Under the pieces are notes generated by a model, which worked only from the letters and a program-made list of their open reading frames with translations, was not told the DNA's origin and did no database searches. The position numbers were made by a program, and so were the translations under genes. This document shows positions 37,933-46,605 of a stretch of DNA of 64,000 bases, one piece after another (the first letter of the stretch is position 1; every line of letters starts with the position of its first letter). Source of the DNA: Betaproteobacteria bacterium Ga0077532 (lineage in GTDB: Bacteria; Pseudomonadota; Gammaproteobacteria; Burkholderiales; Ga0077523); the NCBI GenBank assembly GCA_001464895.1, contig LNEE01000037.1, forward strand, positions 144,860 through 208,859. Reading direction: 5' to 3'.

Positions 37933-38936
37933 GGCAACCTCGCCTTCGCATCGGTGCCCGATCTGGCGAACGGCCACTTGCGGTTCATCTCGCGCAGGAG
38001 GTCATCGGCGCGCCGCACGCTGTCGTCCACCTGCAGCCGCAGGGCGGCGAGATCGCCGCCGGCATCCTTCGCACCGGCCGACAGCGTCTTCAGATCCGCT
38101 GATGCGGCCTTCGCGTTGTCCAACACCATGTCGAGCTTCTCCGTGGTCGCGCGGAGGTCGGTCATGACCCCCGTCAGTTGCACCATCGCCTTGCGCGCCT
38201 CGTCCGCAGGGCCATCCTGGCCGAGGAGCTTCCGGTCGGCATCGGCGATCAGCCGATCGATCCGCGCAGACACACGCCCGAGGGATGCGCCCAGGGCCTG
38301 CAGATCGTCGATGCTGCGCGCCAGGCGCGCACCGGCGGCGGGATCGCCAGTCACTGCCTCCATTGCGCCGCCAGGCCCCGCCATGCGCGCGGTCACTGTT
38401 TCAAGATTCGCAAGGCTCCGGGCAAGGCTGCCTTCGGCAGCCGTCAGCGCCTCGGTCTGCCGCAGCACGGCCTCGACGCGCGCGAGGATCGCGGGCAGGC
38501 CGGCCATGGCATCGCCGCTCGACAACGGACGGACCGCACCCGGTGGCAGCGATGGCCCCGACGTCTCGGGATTCACCACATCGATGCGGGCGGCGCCGAC
38601 CATCGGACGGACCAGCGTGAAGACGCTCGACTGCTGCAGCCAGTGCGCATCGCGCTCGCGCAGGACGATCTCGATGCGCACCGAACCGTCGGCATTCAGC
38701 GCCATCGACCGCACGCGTCCGAGCGAGAACCCGGACAGCGTCACGGGGGTACCGGAGTCGATTCCCTGCGCATCGCGCGTCTGCAGGTAGAGATGGCGCG
38801 AGGGTTCGAAGACGCCGCGCGCGTGGAGGGCGTAGACGGCGAGCGCCACGATCGCGACCGGCGCGATGAGCGCCAGCAGCCACGCCTTCAGGCGCAGATG
38901 GCGGATGGCGACAGGCCGTACAGCGGTGCGTTCCAT
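37929..38936 (-). CDS. MCE (MlaD/PqiB-type) lipid transport protein
   Basis: A 335-residue protein with one N-terminal membrane helix (about 18-40) and an MCE domain (about 45-125: LQTRDAQGIDSGTPVTLSGFSLGRV, the family signature), followed by a long helical C-terminal region containing heptad-like stretches (about 150-320). MCE proteins form hexamers that carry lipids between inner and outer membranes. The gene overlaps the upstream ATPase-like gene by 49 bases and the downstream lipoprotein gene by four. Confidence 0.87.
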   Translation of the reverse strand: MERTAVRPVAIRHLRLKAWLLALIAPVAIVALAVYALHARGVFEPSRHLYLQTRDAQGIDSGTPVTLSGFSLGRVRSMALNADGSVRIEIVLRERDAHWLQQSSVFTLVRPMVGAARIDVVNPETSGPSLPPGAVRPLSSGDAMAGLPAILARVEAVLRQTEALTAAEGSLARSLANLETVTARMAGPGGAMEAVTGDPAAGARLARSIDDLQALGASLGRVSARIDRLIADADRKLLGQDGPADEARKAMVQLTGVMTDLRATTEKLDMVLDNAKAASADLKTLSAGAKDAGGDLAALRLQVDDSVRRADDLLREMNRKWPFARSGTDAKARLP

Positions 38937-39385
38937 GGATAGTCGATGATCCAGCAGGCGCCGAGTTCATCGCGCAGCGCGGTGAACGTGACGTCCAGAA
39001 AATGCGGGTAGGCGACGTCCGGAAGCATCAGCCCCGGACGGTCGACCAGCACGAGCGGTGCACGCAGCAGCACCGCCTGCAGCAGCTTGGCCACGAAGCG
39101 CTCTTCACGGTCGAGATCGGGATCCCGCGCGTGGGCGCAGCTCGCGAACCCCACGCGCTCGAGCAGCGCCATCGCGATGGCGTCGGCGGCGTCCTCGTCG
39201 AGATCCTGCCGGTAGCGCGGCACGATGGCAATGTTCTCCATCACCGAGAGATTGGCACGCAGCGGCAGCGATTCGGCCACCAGCGCCGCCTCCGGATGCG
39301 CCGCGATCAGCGCCTCGCGGGCATGCGTGTCGACCACCCAGCGGACCGGCACGCGATCGGTACCGACGAGCTTCATCGCCGCCAT
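38888..39385 (-). CDS. Degenerate MlaF-like ABC ATPase subunit
   Basis: A 165-residue protein in the position of the ATPase of an Mla/MCE transporter. It keeps ABC landmarks: ALVAESLPLRANLSVMENIAI (Q-loop region, as in L..N.TV.EN), ALLERVGF, and RFVAKLLQAVLLRAPLVLVDRPG. It lacks Walker A entirely, the signature LSGGQ is replaced by LDREE, and the Walker B Glu is Arg (VLVDRP). It begins one base after the mlaE-like stop, so it is not truncated by missing sequence on this strand. ATP hydrolysis is not expected. Confidence 0.7.
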   Translation of the reverse strand: MAAMKLVGTDRVPVRWVVDTHAREALIAAHPEAALVAESLPLRANLSVMENIAIVPRYRQDLDEDAADAIAMALLERVGFASCAHARDPDLDREERFVAKLLQAVLLRAPLVLVDRPGLMLPDVAYPHFLDVTFTALRDELGACWIIDYPWNAPLYGLSPSAICA

Positions 39386-39386
39386 C

Positions 39387-40184
39387 TCACAGGTACTGGA
39401 ACGCGAGCACGGACACCTCGATCAGCATCAGCACGAAGAACAATCGCACCATCCCGTTCAGCACGGCGATCGGCGCGTGGAACATGCGCTGCGGCGCGTT
39501 GAGGGACTCCGCGATGGGAATGATGGTCACGGCGAGCCCGAACGCCAGCACCTTGGCCCAGAGGGCCACCATCGCCGTCGGCGACACCACCTCCGCGACG
39601 ACGTGGCGCAGCTCGGCGTCGTGCGTGGCCCAGGGTTCGAAGCCCGTCACCACCAGGTGCGCGCAAAGCAGCGAAACCGCGACGGCGGCAGACGTGAGGG
39701 CAAGCAGCGACACCGTACCTGCGATGACGCGCGGCACGAGTTCCAATCGCATCGGATCGATGCCCATGCGCTCCATCGTGCCGAGCTCGTTGCGGATGCG
39801 CATCAGCGCCACTTCGGTGGCCATCGCGGCGCCGGTGCGCAAGGCCACGAAGAAAGCGGTGAGCAGCGGGACGATGTCGAGCACCAGGGCGCGCAGCGAG
39901 AATTGAAAAACGTATTGGAAGATGCCGAGACCGCGCGCGGCGTCCACCAGGATCTGCGTGACGACAAGGCTCAGCAACGCGATGAACCCGGTGAACCAGG
40001 GAAGGATCTGCCAGGCGGTGAAGTAGATCTGCCTCGCCACCACCTCGCGAGTCGCGCTGTTGTAGGTGGATGGCGACACTGCGTCGCGCAATGCGGCGGC
40101 GGCGAATCGGACGAGCGCGATCCAGGCCTGGAGTCTCGCTTCGAGACCGCGATGGGCGGGAAGTGTGGAATCGTCTGCGGCCAT
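39387..40184 (-). CDS. MlaE-type ABC permease
   Basis: A permease of the MlaE family (265 residues) with five or six membrane helices: an amphipathic N-terminal segment, then ILPWFTGFIALLSLVVTQIL, VPLLTAFFVALRTGAAMATE with the conserved coupling segment ATEVALMRIRNELGTMERMGIDPM, and later helices. The E.G.M...GIDP block is diagnostic. The start MAADDSTLPAHRG at 40184 was chosen over an ATG 21 bases upstream. It is first in the operon permease - ATPase-like - MCE - lipoprotein. Confidence 0.87.
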   Translation of the reverse strand: MAADDSTLPAHRGLEARLQAWIALVRFAAAALRDAVSPSTYNSATREVVARQIYFTAWQILPWFTGFIALLSLVVTQILVDAARGLGIFQYVFQFSLRALVLDIVPLLTAFFVALRTGAAMATEVALMRIRNELGTMERMGIDPMRLELVPRVIAGTVSLLALTSAAVAVSLLCAHLVVTGFEPWATHDAELRHVVAEVVSPTAMVALWAKVLAFGLAVTIIPIAESLNAPQRMFHAPIAVLNGMVRLFFVLMLIEVSVLAFQYL

Positions 40185-40576
40185 GGGCGACCTTCCTGCG
40201 TGCACGGACGACCCGAACGTATCACAGCGCGGCGGACCGGGCCGGCCCCAGCCATCAACCGCAGGGCTGCACCGGATGCGGGCCTAAAGGCGTCTCTCTC
40301 GGTGCATTACTTGCTAACCGAAGCCGCCGGCGGTTTGTCGGTGCGCCATCACACATAAAGAGACTAAAGAAGACTGATTTTCCGTCGACAGAGCGATTGC
40401 CTGTAAGGCTCTTCGACACGTGGAGTCGCGTGTCAGCCGATGTCATTGCACGACAGCGAAGCCGTGCCATGCCCGGTGGTGACTTGCGACACCTGTGTCG
40501 ATGCGTTGGCAGCTGTGGGCCTCCAGGGCGCTCGCGCCCCGGAAGTCGAATTCCCTCATGAGTGGAGTATCTGCAG
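40185..40576. other. Gap between divergent MlaE and subtilisin genes
   Basis: About 390 bases without a gene between two divergently read units. It should hold both promoters. No strong hairpin or consensus -35/-10 pair stood out by eye. Confidence 0.5.
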
Positions 40577-42391
40577 ATGAAGAAGTGCAACCAGCCCGAC
40601 CCCAGAACCTTCCGAGCGATTCCCCGATTGATGTTTTCTGCCGCTCTTGCGGCTGGTGTGTCGGGCGCATTCGCAGCGCCACCGGCCGTGGTGCCGAGCG
40701 ACGGCATAGTGGGCTACATGAAGGGGCGGGTTCTGGTGAAGCCGCGGGCGGGTCTGTCCATCGCAGAACTCGACAAGGAACTCAAAGTTCACGGTGGACG
40801 ACGTGTCGAACACCTCAAACAGCTCGACATCCATGTGGTCGAACTGCCGGGCAATGCGAACGAGCAGGCGATCGCCAAGCTGCTCGCCAAGAACCCGCGG
40901 TTCAAGTTCGCTGAACTGGATCTCGTCGTTCAACCCAACCTCACCACGAACGATCCGGCGACCGGCTCGGCGTGGTACCTCGCGAAGGTCGGCGCGCCCT
41001 CGGCCTGGGACTTCAGCGTGGGGAAGTCCGTGACCATCGCGATCCTCGACACCGGCGTGAACAGCGCGCACCCGGACCTCGCGGCGAACATCGTCCCGGG
41101 CTGGAACGTGGTCGACAACAACAACAACACCGCTGACGTGTACGGCCACGGCACCGCCGTCGCCGGCGTGGCCGCGGGGGTCGGCAACAACATGGTCGGC
41201 GCCGCCGGCATCGCATGGCAATCGAGGATCATGCCGGTGCGCGTTTCCGGGCTCGACGGCTCCGCCTCGTACAGCAACATGGCGAAGGGCATCACTTGGG
41301 CGGCGGACCAAGGTGCCAGGGTGGCGAACCTCAGCTATCAGAGCGTGGCGGGCAGCGCGACGATCTCCTCCGCGGCGAGCTATCTCCGCAACAAGGGCGG
41401 GGTGCTCGTCGTGTGCGCCGGCAACTCCGGCACTCAACTGTCGTTCGCGACCGACGCGAACATCACGGCAGTCTCGTCGACCAACTCGGACGACACGTTC
41501 TCCAGCTTCTCGAGCTTCGGGACCTTCGTCGACATCGCGGCGCCCGGCAACGGGATCTACACGACGGACGCCGGGGGCGGCTACTCCAACTGGGCCGGGA
41601 CGTCGTTCTCGAGTCCGATCGTCGCCGGCGTGTACGCGCTGATGATCGCGTCCAACCCGCTCCTCACACCCGCGTCGCTCGACAACGCGATTCTTTCCTC
41701 TGCGAAGGATCTGGGCACCGCCGGCAAGGACAGTTACTTCGGCGCCGGCCGCGTGGATGCGGCCCGTGCGGTGTCCACCGCCCGGGCGATGGTCGCGACC
41801 GACACGACCGCGCCGTCGACCAGCATCACATCTCCCGGAGGTGGCGGTGTGCTCTCCGGCATCGCGAACGTCGACGTCTACGCTGCCGACCCGTCGGGTG
41901 TGACGTCGGTCGAGATCTACGCGAACAACAAGCTGATCGCCACGGATACGGCCTCGCCCTACCAGTTCGCGATCGACACGACCAAGTTGCCCGACGGCGC
42001 CACGAGCCTCACTGCGAAAGCGAAGGACAGCGTGGGCAACGTCGGCACGTCTTCCGCGGTGAACGTGACCATCGCGAACGACACGATCGCGCCGACGGTG
42101 AGCATCGCGAATCCGACGGCCGGCGCCGTGGTCACGGGCACGGTCACGGTGACCGCCAGTGCGACGGACAACAAGAGCGTCGCCAAGATCAGCCTGCTGA
42201 TCGATGGCAAGGAAGTCGCGGTCAGCTATGGCGGATCGCTTTCTTACGCGTGGAACACCGGCGGCACGACGACGAAGGGTGCGAAAAAGGGCAAGAACAC
42301 CACGACATCGACGACGGCGTCGATCCAGGTCAGAGCACAGGACGCGGCCGGGAACACCGGATCCGCGTCGGTGACGGTGACGAAGAACTGA
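40577..42391 (+). CDS. Secreted subtilisin-family protease with Ig-like repeats
   Basis: A 604-residue S8 protease. Signal peptide about 1-33 (ending GAFA), a propeptide-like region (about 40-120), then the catalytic domain with Asp158 (AILDTGVNSAHPD), His191 (YGHGTAVAGVAAG), Asn283 (CAGNSG) and Ser343 (GTSFSSPIVAG). Two Ig-like domains follow (about 410-500 and 505-604), each starting with a TAPS/IAPTVSI-type motif. ATG at 40577 with GGAG about nine bases upstream is preferred to the GTG at 40562. It is probably exported and autoprocessed. A strong hairpin follows the gene. Confidence 0.93.
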   Translation: MKKCNQPDPRTFRAIPRLMFSAALAAGVSGAFAAPPAVVPSDGIVGYMKGRVLVKPRAGLSIAELDKELKVHGGRRVEHLKQLDIHVVELPGNANEQAIAKLLAKNPRFKFAELDLVVQPNLTTNDPATGSAWYLAKVGAPSAWDFSVGKSVTIAILDTGVNSAHPDLAANIVPGWNVVDNNNNTADVYGHGTAVAGVAAGVGNNMVGAAGIAWQSRIMPVRVSGLDGSASYSNMAKGITWAADQGARVANLSYQSVAGSATISSAASYLRNKGGVLVVCAGNSGTQLSFATDANITAVSSTNSDDTFSSFSSFGTFVDIAAPGNGIYTTDAGGGYSNWAGTSFSSPIVAGVYALMIASNPLLTPASLDNAILSSAKDLGTAGKDSYFGAGRVDAARAVSTARAMVATDTTAPSTSITSPGGGGVLSGIANVDVYAADPSGVTSVEIYANNKLIATDTASPYQFAIDTTKLPDGATSLTAKAKDSVGNVGTSSAVNVTIANDTIAPTVSIANPTAGAVVTGTVTVTASATDNKSVAKISLLIDGKEVAVSYGGSLSYAWNTGGTTTKGAKKGKNTTTSTTASIQVRAQDAAGNTGSASVTVTKN

Positions 42392-42415
42392 GCAGCGAGC
42401 AGCACGTAGTTGGTC

Positions 42416-42451
42416 GAGGGCCTGTGATGCCCATGTGGATCACAGGCCCTC
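42416..42451 (+). terminator. Perfect 13-bp hairpin after the subtilisin gene
   Basis: GAGGGCCTGTGAT at 42416-42428 pairs fully with 42439-42451 across a 10-base loop. There is no T-run after it on the plus strand, so it may end transcription inefficiently or stabilise the transcript. Confidence 0.6.
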
Positions 42452-42792
42452 AAAGCTTTCGAATCCGCATTCCGAAAGGTATGTTGTCTTCGCGCTTCGA
42501 TGTGCTTGTCGGATCCTTTCGACCCTCTGCGCGTGCATCCTGAACCACCTGGTCGCGCGCCCACTGGCAGGTCAACGCAACGGCGCGAGGCGTACGACGT
42601 CGCAATCCACCGTACACGCCACCAGACCGTCGCTGGCGCCGAACGTTTGATCGAAGGCACGAACCCCGACATCCGACGGCTGCATCGTCCGGCGTCCGGC
42701 TCAGCGCCGATGTTCAAGACAGCCCGCAAGGTCTGGGGCCGAGGCCGATCTCGGTCTGACCCACCGTGCCACAGTTGTGGCGACCCCAAAAG

Positions 42793-42817
42793 AAAAGCCC
42801 CGCAGGGCGGGGCTTTC
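42793..42817 (-). terminator. Intrinsic terminator of the PEP-CTERM gene
   Basis: AAAGCCCCGC (42794-42803) pairs with 42807-42816 across a three-base loop. Read on the minus strand it is followed by CTTTTCTTTT. It lies 24 bases after the PEP-CTERM stop codon and also faces the end of the subtilisin unit. Confidence 0.85.
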
Positions 42818-42840
42818 GTGACCACTGCGCGGGGAAGTGA

Positions 42841-43479
42841 TCAGGCAGAACGATTGCGGCGGCGACGCCATGCCGACGTGGCACCCGCGATACCGAGACT
42901 CAGCAGCGCGATGGAGGCCGTGCCGGGTTCGGGAAGCTGGCCGCCCCCGGGGGGAACGGTACCGTCGTCGAACGCGAGGAGCGCGATATTGGACATACCG
43001 GTCTGGCCACTGAAAGTCCAGCTCCCCGTAGCGTCCGCCTTCGCCAGTTCGACGATGAAAATATCGGGGTCCGTTGTGGACGTCGTGGACGGATTGTCCC
43101 GCCCATCACCGAAGTGGAAGTAGAGGAACATCCGGTCGTAGCTGTTCCAGAGCGTGCTCGTGAAGCTCCAGCTGCCGGTCTGTCCGCCCACACCCGTGAT
43201 GTTCAGGTCGCCACCATTGCTGTTCGCGGCATCGCGGTCGATCAGAACGGTGGTGGTTGGCGCGACCAACCCGAGTTGCGTGTTCAGCAAAGACACGAGT
43301 GCGCCATCGCCGAGATTATCGAGTCCGCCGTAGCAAGTCCCGCCGACGAGCCCGGGATCGACCGTCGTCGTTTGAATCCCAAGGGACGCATTCCCACAGG
43401 TCACCGCGGCAGCGTTGGCAATACCGATGCTCGCAAGCGAAAGCACCGCGGAACAGAGAATCGTTTTGATGAGTTTCAC
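42841..43479 (-). CDS. PEP-CTERM sorted exported protein
   Basis: A 212-residue exported protein. The signal peptide starts MKLIKTILCSAVLSLASIG. The C-terminal sorting tag is complete: LPEPGTASIALLSL, a hydrophobic helix and the basic end AWRRRRNRSA. Such proteins are processed by an exosortase that must be encoded elsewhere. The body has no recognised enzyme domain; one cysteine pair (about 26 and 46) may form a disulfide. GTG at 43479 with GAGGAG six bases upstream is preferred to the ATG at 43521. Confidence 0.9.
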   Translation of the reverse strand: MKLIKTILCSAVLSLASIGIANAAAVTCGNASLGIQTTTVDPGLVGGTCYGGLDNLGDGALVSLLNTQLGLVAPTTTVLIDRDAANSNGGDLNITGVGGQTGSWSFTSTLWNSYDRMFLYFHFGDGRDNPSTTSTTDPDIFIVELAKADATGSWTFSGQTGMSNIALLAFDDGTVPPGGGQLPEPGTASIALLSLGIAGATSAWRRRRNRSA

Positions 43480-43994
43480 GAAAGGCTCCTCATTTGGACA
43501 CGGACAATTTACTGCTTTCATGTCGGGAAAAGCAATAACTCGACCAATGTCTATTTCCCTAATAATTACAGATAGTTAAATTTCTTCGGCGGTAGATCTT
43601 TTACGGGCCTGTAATTTTCGTCGACAAGGAATCCGCGATGAGGTCAGAAGCGAGGCGGTCTCTGGCTGCCGAGTGCAGAACGCAGCTCGATTTGGAAGGG
43701 CTGGGCGGTGGCCTGGGAGCCTCGGTGCCGCGGCAACAGCGGGGGTTCCTCACTCCGTCCGAGAGACAGCCCGAAACCGCAGCCCTGGCTGGCCGCGCAT
43801 CAGAGCAAGAGCAGTGCGCTCAAAGCCACTCTGACCACGGTTGTTCCATAACCCCTTGGCGCCCCACGGGGGTTCTTGTACGGGGAAGAGCCTTGCGTCA
43901 GGGACGACGCCAGTGGACGCCTTGCACGCTATAGTCTGCCGGGTGGCGCCGCGTCCCGCAGCGCAGCAGTACAAGACATCGAGAACGCACGCCC
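43480..43994. other. Gap upstream of PEP-CTERM and alpha/beta hydrolase genes
   Basis: About 515 bases without a convincing gene. The part next to the PEP-CTERM gene (43540-43600) is A+T-rich compared with the surroundings and looks promoter-like. A weak inverted repeat (AACCCC ... GGGGGTT, about 43851-43875) is also present. Confidence 0.5.
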
Positions 43995-44906
43995 ATGACC
44001 CCGTCGCCCCGATCTCCCGCGACTCCTGAAGCGCTGCCCCCCGCGCTACGCGGTGAGCGATTCACCATCGACGGCGTGAGCTGCTACGTGGCCGGCGAGG
44101 GGCCTCCGCTTCTGCTTGTCCACACGGTCAACGCGGCCGCATCGGCCGCCGAAGTCCGCCCGCTCTTCGACCACTACCGCGCCACCCACACGGTGTTCGC
44201 CCCTGATCTGCCGGGTTACGGATTCAGCGACCGCTCCGATCGCGCCTACACGCCGCGCCTGATGACCGATGCGCTGCACACGATCGCAGCGCAGGTCCGT
44301 CAGCGCTGCGGCGACGTTCCGGTGGACGCCCTGGCCGCGTCGCTGAGTTGCGAGTTCCTGGCGCGGGCCGCCGTCGAAAAACCTGACACGTGGGGCCGCA
44401 TCGCCCTCGTCAGCCCCACGGGGCTCATGGGCCGCAAGGCGCGACGGGGACCACCTGGCAGCACCCGCGCGGTGCCCGGACTGCATGCAGTGCTGAGCGT
44501 GCCGCTCTGGTCGGACGCCCTCTTCCGCGGTCTGACCCGGCCGGGCGTCGTGCGCTACTTCCTCGAACGCACCTGGGGCGGGAAGAACATCGACGAGGAG
44601 ATGTGGGCCTACGATGTCGCAACGGCGCGGCAGCCCGGCGCGCGGTTCGCCCCGCTCCACTTCCTGTCGGCCGGTCTTTTCAGCGCGGACGTCCACACGC
44701 TTTACGACGGCATGACCCAGCCGGTGTGGATGAGTCACGGGGTCCGCGGCGACTTCACCGACTATCGCGGCAAGACCTTCCTCGAAGGGCGTCCGAACTG
44801 GCAGTTCACGATCTTCCAGACGGGTGCGCTGCCGTACTTCGAAGTGCCGGACGAGTTCTTCCGAGCGTTCGACGGCTTCCTGGCCGGGACACCAACGACC
44901 CGCTGA
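43995..44906 (+). CDS. Alpha/beta-fold hydrolase
   Basis: A 303-residue alpha/beta hydrolase: LLLVHTVNAAASAAEVRPLF, FAPDLPGYGFSDRSDRAYTP (conserved PDLPG.G.S), nucleophile region ALAASLSCEFLARAA, and a late block GALPYFEVPDEFFRAFDGFL holding the probable catalytic His/Asp area. The elbow is A-x-S-x-S rather than G-x-S-x-G, with S116 as the likely nucleophile, and the oxyanion segment HTVNA replaces HGxP. It is convergent with the monooxygenase gene with a six-base gap. Confidence 0.78.
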   Translation: MTPSPRSPATPEALPPALRGERFTIDGVSCYVAGEGPPLLLVHTVNAAASAAEVRPLFDHYRATHTVFAPDLPGYGFSDRSDRAYTPRLMTDALHTIAAQVRQRCGDVPVDALAASLSCEFLARAAVEKPDTWGRIALVSPTGLMGRKARRGPPGSTRAVPGLHAVLSVPLWSDALFRGLTRPGVVRYFLERTWGGKNIDEEMWAYDVATARQPGARFAPLHFLSAGLFSADVHTLYDGMTQPVWMSHGVRGDFTDYRGKTFLEGRPNWQFTIFQTGALPYFEVPDEFFRAFDGFLAGTPTTR

Positions 44907-44912
44907 GCCCCG

Positions 44913-46535
44913 TCAGCGACTGAGCACGAACCCTTCGTACCCCTTCGCCGCGACCTCATCGCAGATCTTCCGGTAGCGCACCATCCCGCCCGCGTAGGGC
45001 ATGAACACCCGCGGCTTGCCGGGAACGTTCGCCCCGAGGTACCAGGAGTGATGCGCCTGGGGAAGCAGCGTCGCGGCCGCGGCGGCGTTCACCTTCTCCA
45101 CCCAGTCGTCCACGGCGTCCTCGCGGGGCTCGATGCGCGTGAGGCCATGGCGGCGCATGTGGGCGATGCAGTCGGTGATCCACTCCACGTGCTGCTCGAT
45201 GGGGATCGGCATGTTGCAGAGCACGGACGGGCTGCCGGGCCCCGTGATCGTGAACAGGTTCGGAAACCCGGCCACCTGCAGTCCCAGATAGTTGCGCGGC
45301 CCGGCGTGCCAGGCGTCGGCCAGCGAGAGCGTGTCGCGCCCGCGGATGTCGATGCGCAGCAGGGGCCCCGTCATCGCGTCGAACCCCGTCGCGAACACGA
45401 TGAGGTCCAGCGGATAGTCCTTCTTGCGCGTGCGTACGCCGGTGGGCGTGATCGCCACGATGGGGTCCTTGCGTACGTCGACGAGCGAGACGTTGTCGCG
45501 GTTGAAGGTCTCGAAGTAGTTCGTGTCGATCGGCGGGCGCTTCGCGGCGTACGGATGATCGATGTCGGCCAGCGCCTTGGCGGTCTTCGGATCCTTCACG
45601 ATCTCGCGGATCTTCCCGCGCAGGAACTCGCGTGCGGTGTCGTTGGCTTCCTTGCTCATCAGCAGATCGCGGAACGTCGCGCGGAACTGCAGCCCGCCCT
45701 TCTCCCATGCCGCCTCGTAGATGGCCTGCCGCTCCTCCGGCGTGACGTCGAACACCGACCGGTCGGCGATCCGGAACGGATGGGCGTTCGGCGTGCTGTG
45801 CGTCACCTCGCGGATCTCGTCCTGGTGCTCGCGAACCCACTGCTTGAACTCCGGCGTCAGCGGCGCGTTACGGGCCGGCACACTGTAGTTCGCCGTGCGC
45901 TGGAAGACGGTCAGGTGCGCCGCCGTCTCGGCGATGACGGGTGCCGACTGGATACCCGTGGACCCGGTACCGATCTGACCGACGCGCTTGCCGTTGAAGT
46001 CCACGCCCTCGTGGGGCCACTGCCCGGTGTGGAACCAGCGCCCCTCGAAATGCTCCAGTCCGGGGATCGCCGGGACGTTCGCGGTGGAGAGGCAACCCAC
46101 CGCCGTGATGAGGAACTTCGCCGTGAAGTGCTCGCCCTTCTCGGTCGTCACGCGCCAGCGGTTCGAGAACTCGTCGTAGTGCGCGGACACGACGCGGGTG
46201 CCGAAGCGGATGTCACGCTTCAGGTCGAACCGCTCGGCCACGAAGTCGAGGTAACGGAGGATCTCGGCCTGTCCCGGGTACCGCTCGGACCACTCCCATT
46301 CCTGCAGCAGTTCCGGCGAGAACGAATAGCAGTAGGAATGGCTCTCGGAATCGCAGCGCGCGCCGGGATAGCGGTTCCAGTACCACGTGCCGCCGACACC
46401 ATCCCCGGCCTCCAGCACCCGCACGGAGAGCCCGAGTCGGTCGCGCAGACACAGCAACTGGTACATGCCGGAGAACCCGGCACCGATGATGAGGGCGTCG
46501 AGCTCGTTCGGCGCGGTGTTGGCTTCGGTGGTCAT
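44913..46535 (-). CDS. Baeyer-Villiger-type flavin monooxygenase
   Basis: A 540-residue FAD/NADPH monooxygenase. FAD-binding GAGFSGMYQL near residues 17-26, the Baeyer-Villiger fingerprint FEGRWFHTGQWP (F-x-G-x-x-x-H-x-x-x-W-P) and the NADPH site GTGSTGIQSAPV are all present, with GTWYWNRYPGARCD characteristic of the cyclohexanone/phenylacetone monooxygenase group. It inserts oxygen beside a ketone, giving an ester or lactone. It starts 70 bases after the stop of a lactonase-like gene in the same direction, a plausible two-step unit. Confidence 0.93.
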   Translation of the reverse strand: MTTEANTAPNELDALIIGAGFSGMYQLLCLRDRLGLSVRVLEAGDGVGGTWYWNRYPGARCDSESHSYCYSFSPELLQEWEWSERYPGQAEILRYLDFVAERFDLKRDIRFGTRVVSAHYDEFSNRWRVTTEKGEHFTAKFLITAVGCLSTANVPAIPGLEHFEGRWFHTGQWPHEGVDFNGKRVGQIGTGSTGIQSAPVIAETAAHLTVFQRTANYSVPARNAPLTPEFKQWVREHQDEIREVTHSTPNAHPFRIADRSVFDVTPEERQAIYEAAWEKGGLQFRATFRDLLMSKEANDTAREFLRGKIREIVKDPKTAKALADIDHPYAAKRPPIDTNYFETFNRDNVSLVDVRKDPIVAITPTGVRTRKKDYPLDLIVFATGFDAMTGPLLRIDIRGRDTLSLADAWHAGPRNYLGLQVAGFPNLFTITGPGSPSVLCNMPIPIEQHVEWITDCIAHMRRHGLTRIEPREDAVDDWVEKVNAAAAATLLPQAHHSWYLGANVPGKPRVFMPYAGGMVRYRKICDEVAAKGYEGFVLSR

Positions 46536-46605
46536 GCAGCTTCCTCGGTGAGTCCCTTCTTCGACAGCGACGTGCTCGCCGCGTCTTCCATCGCACTCCG
46601 GGAGG

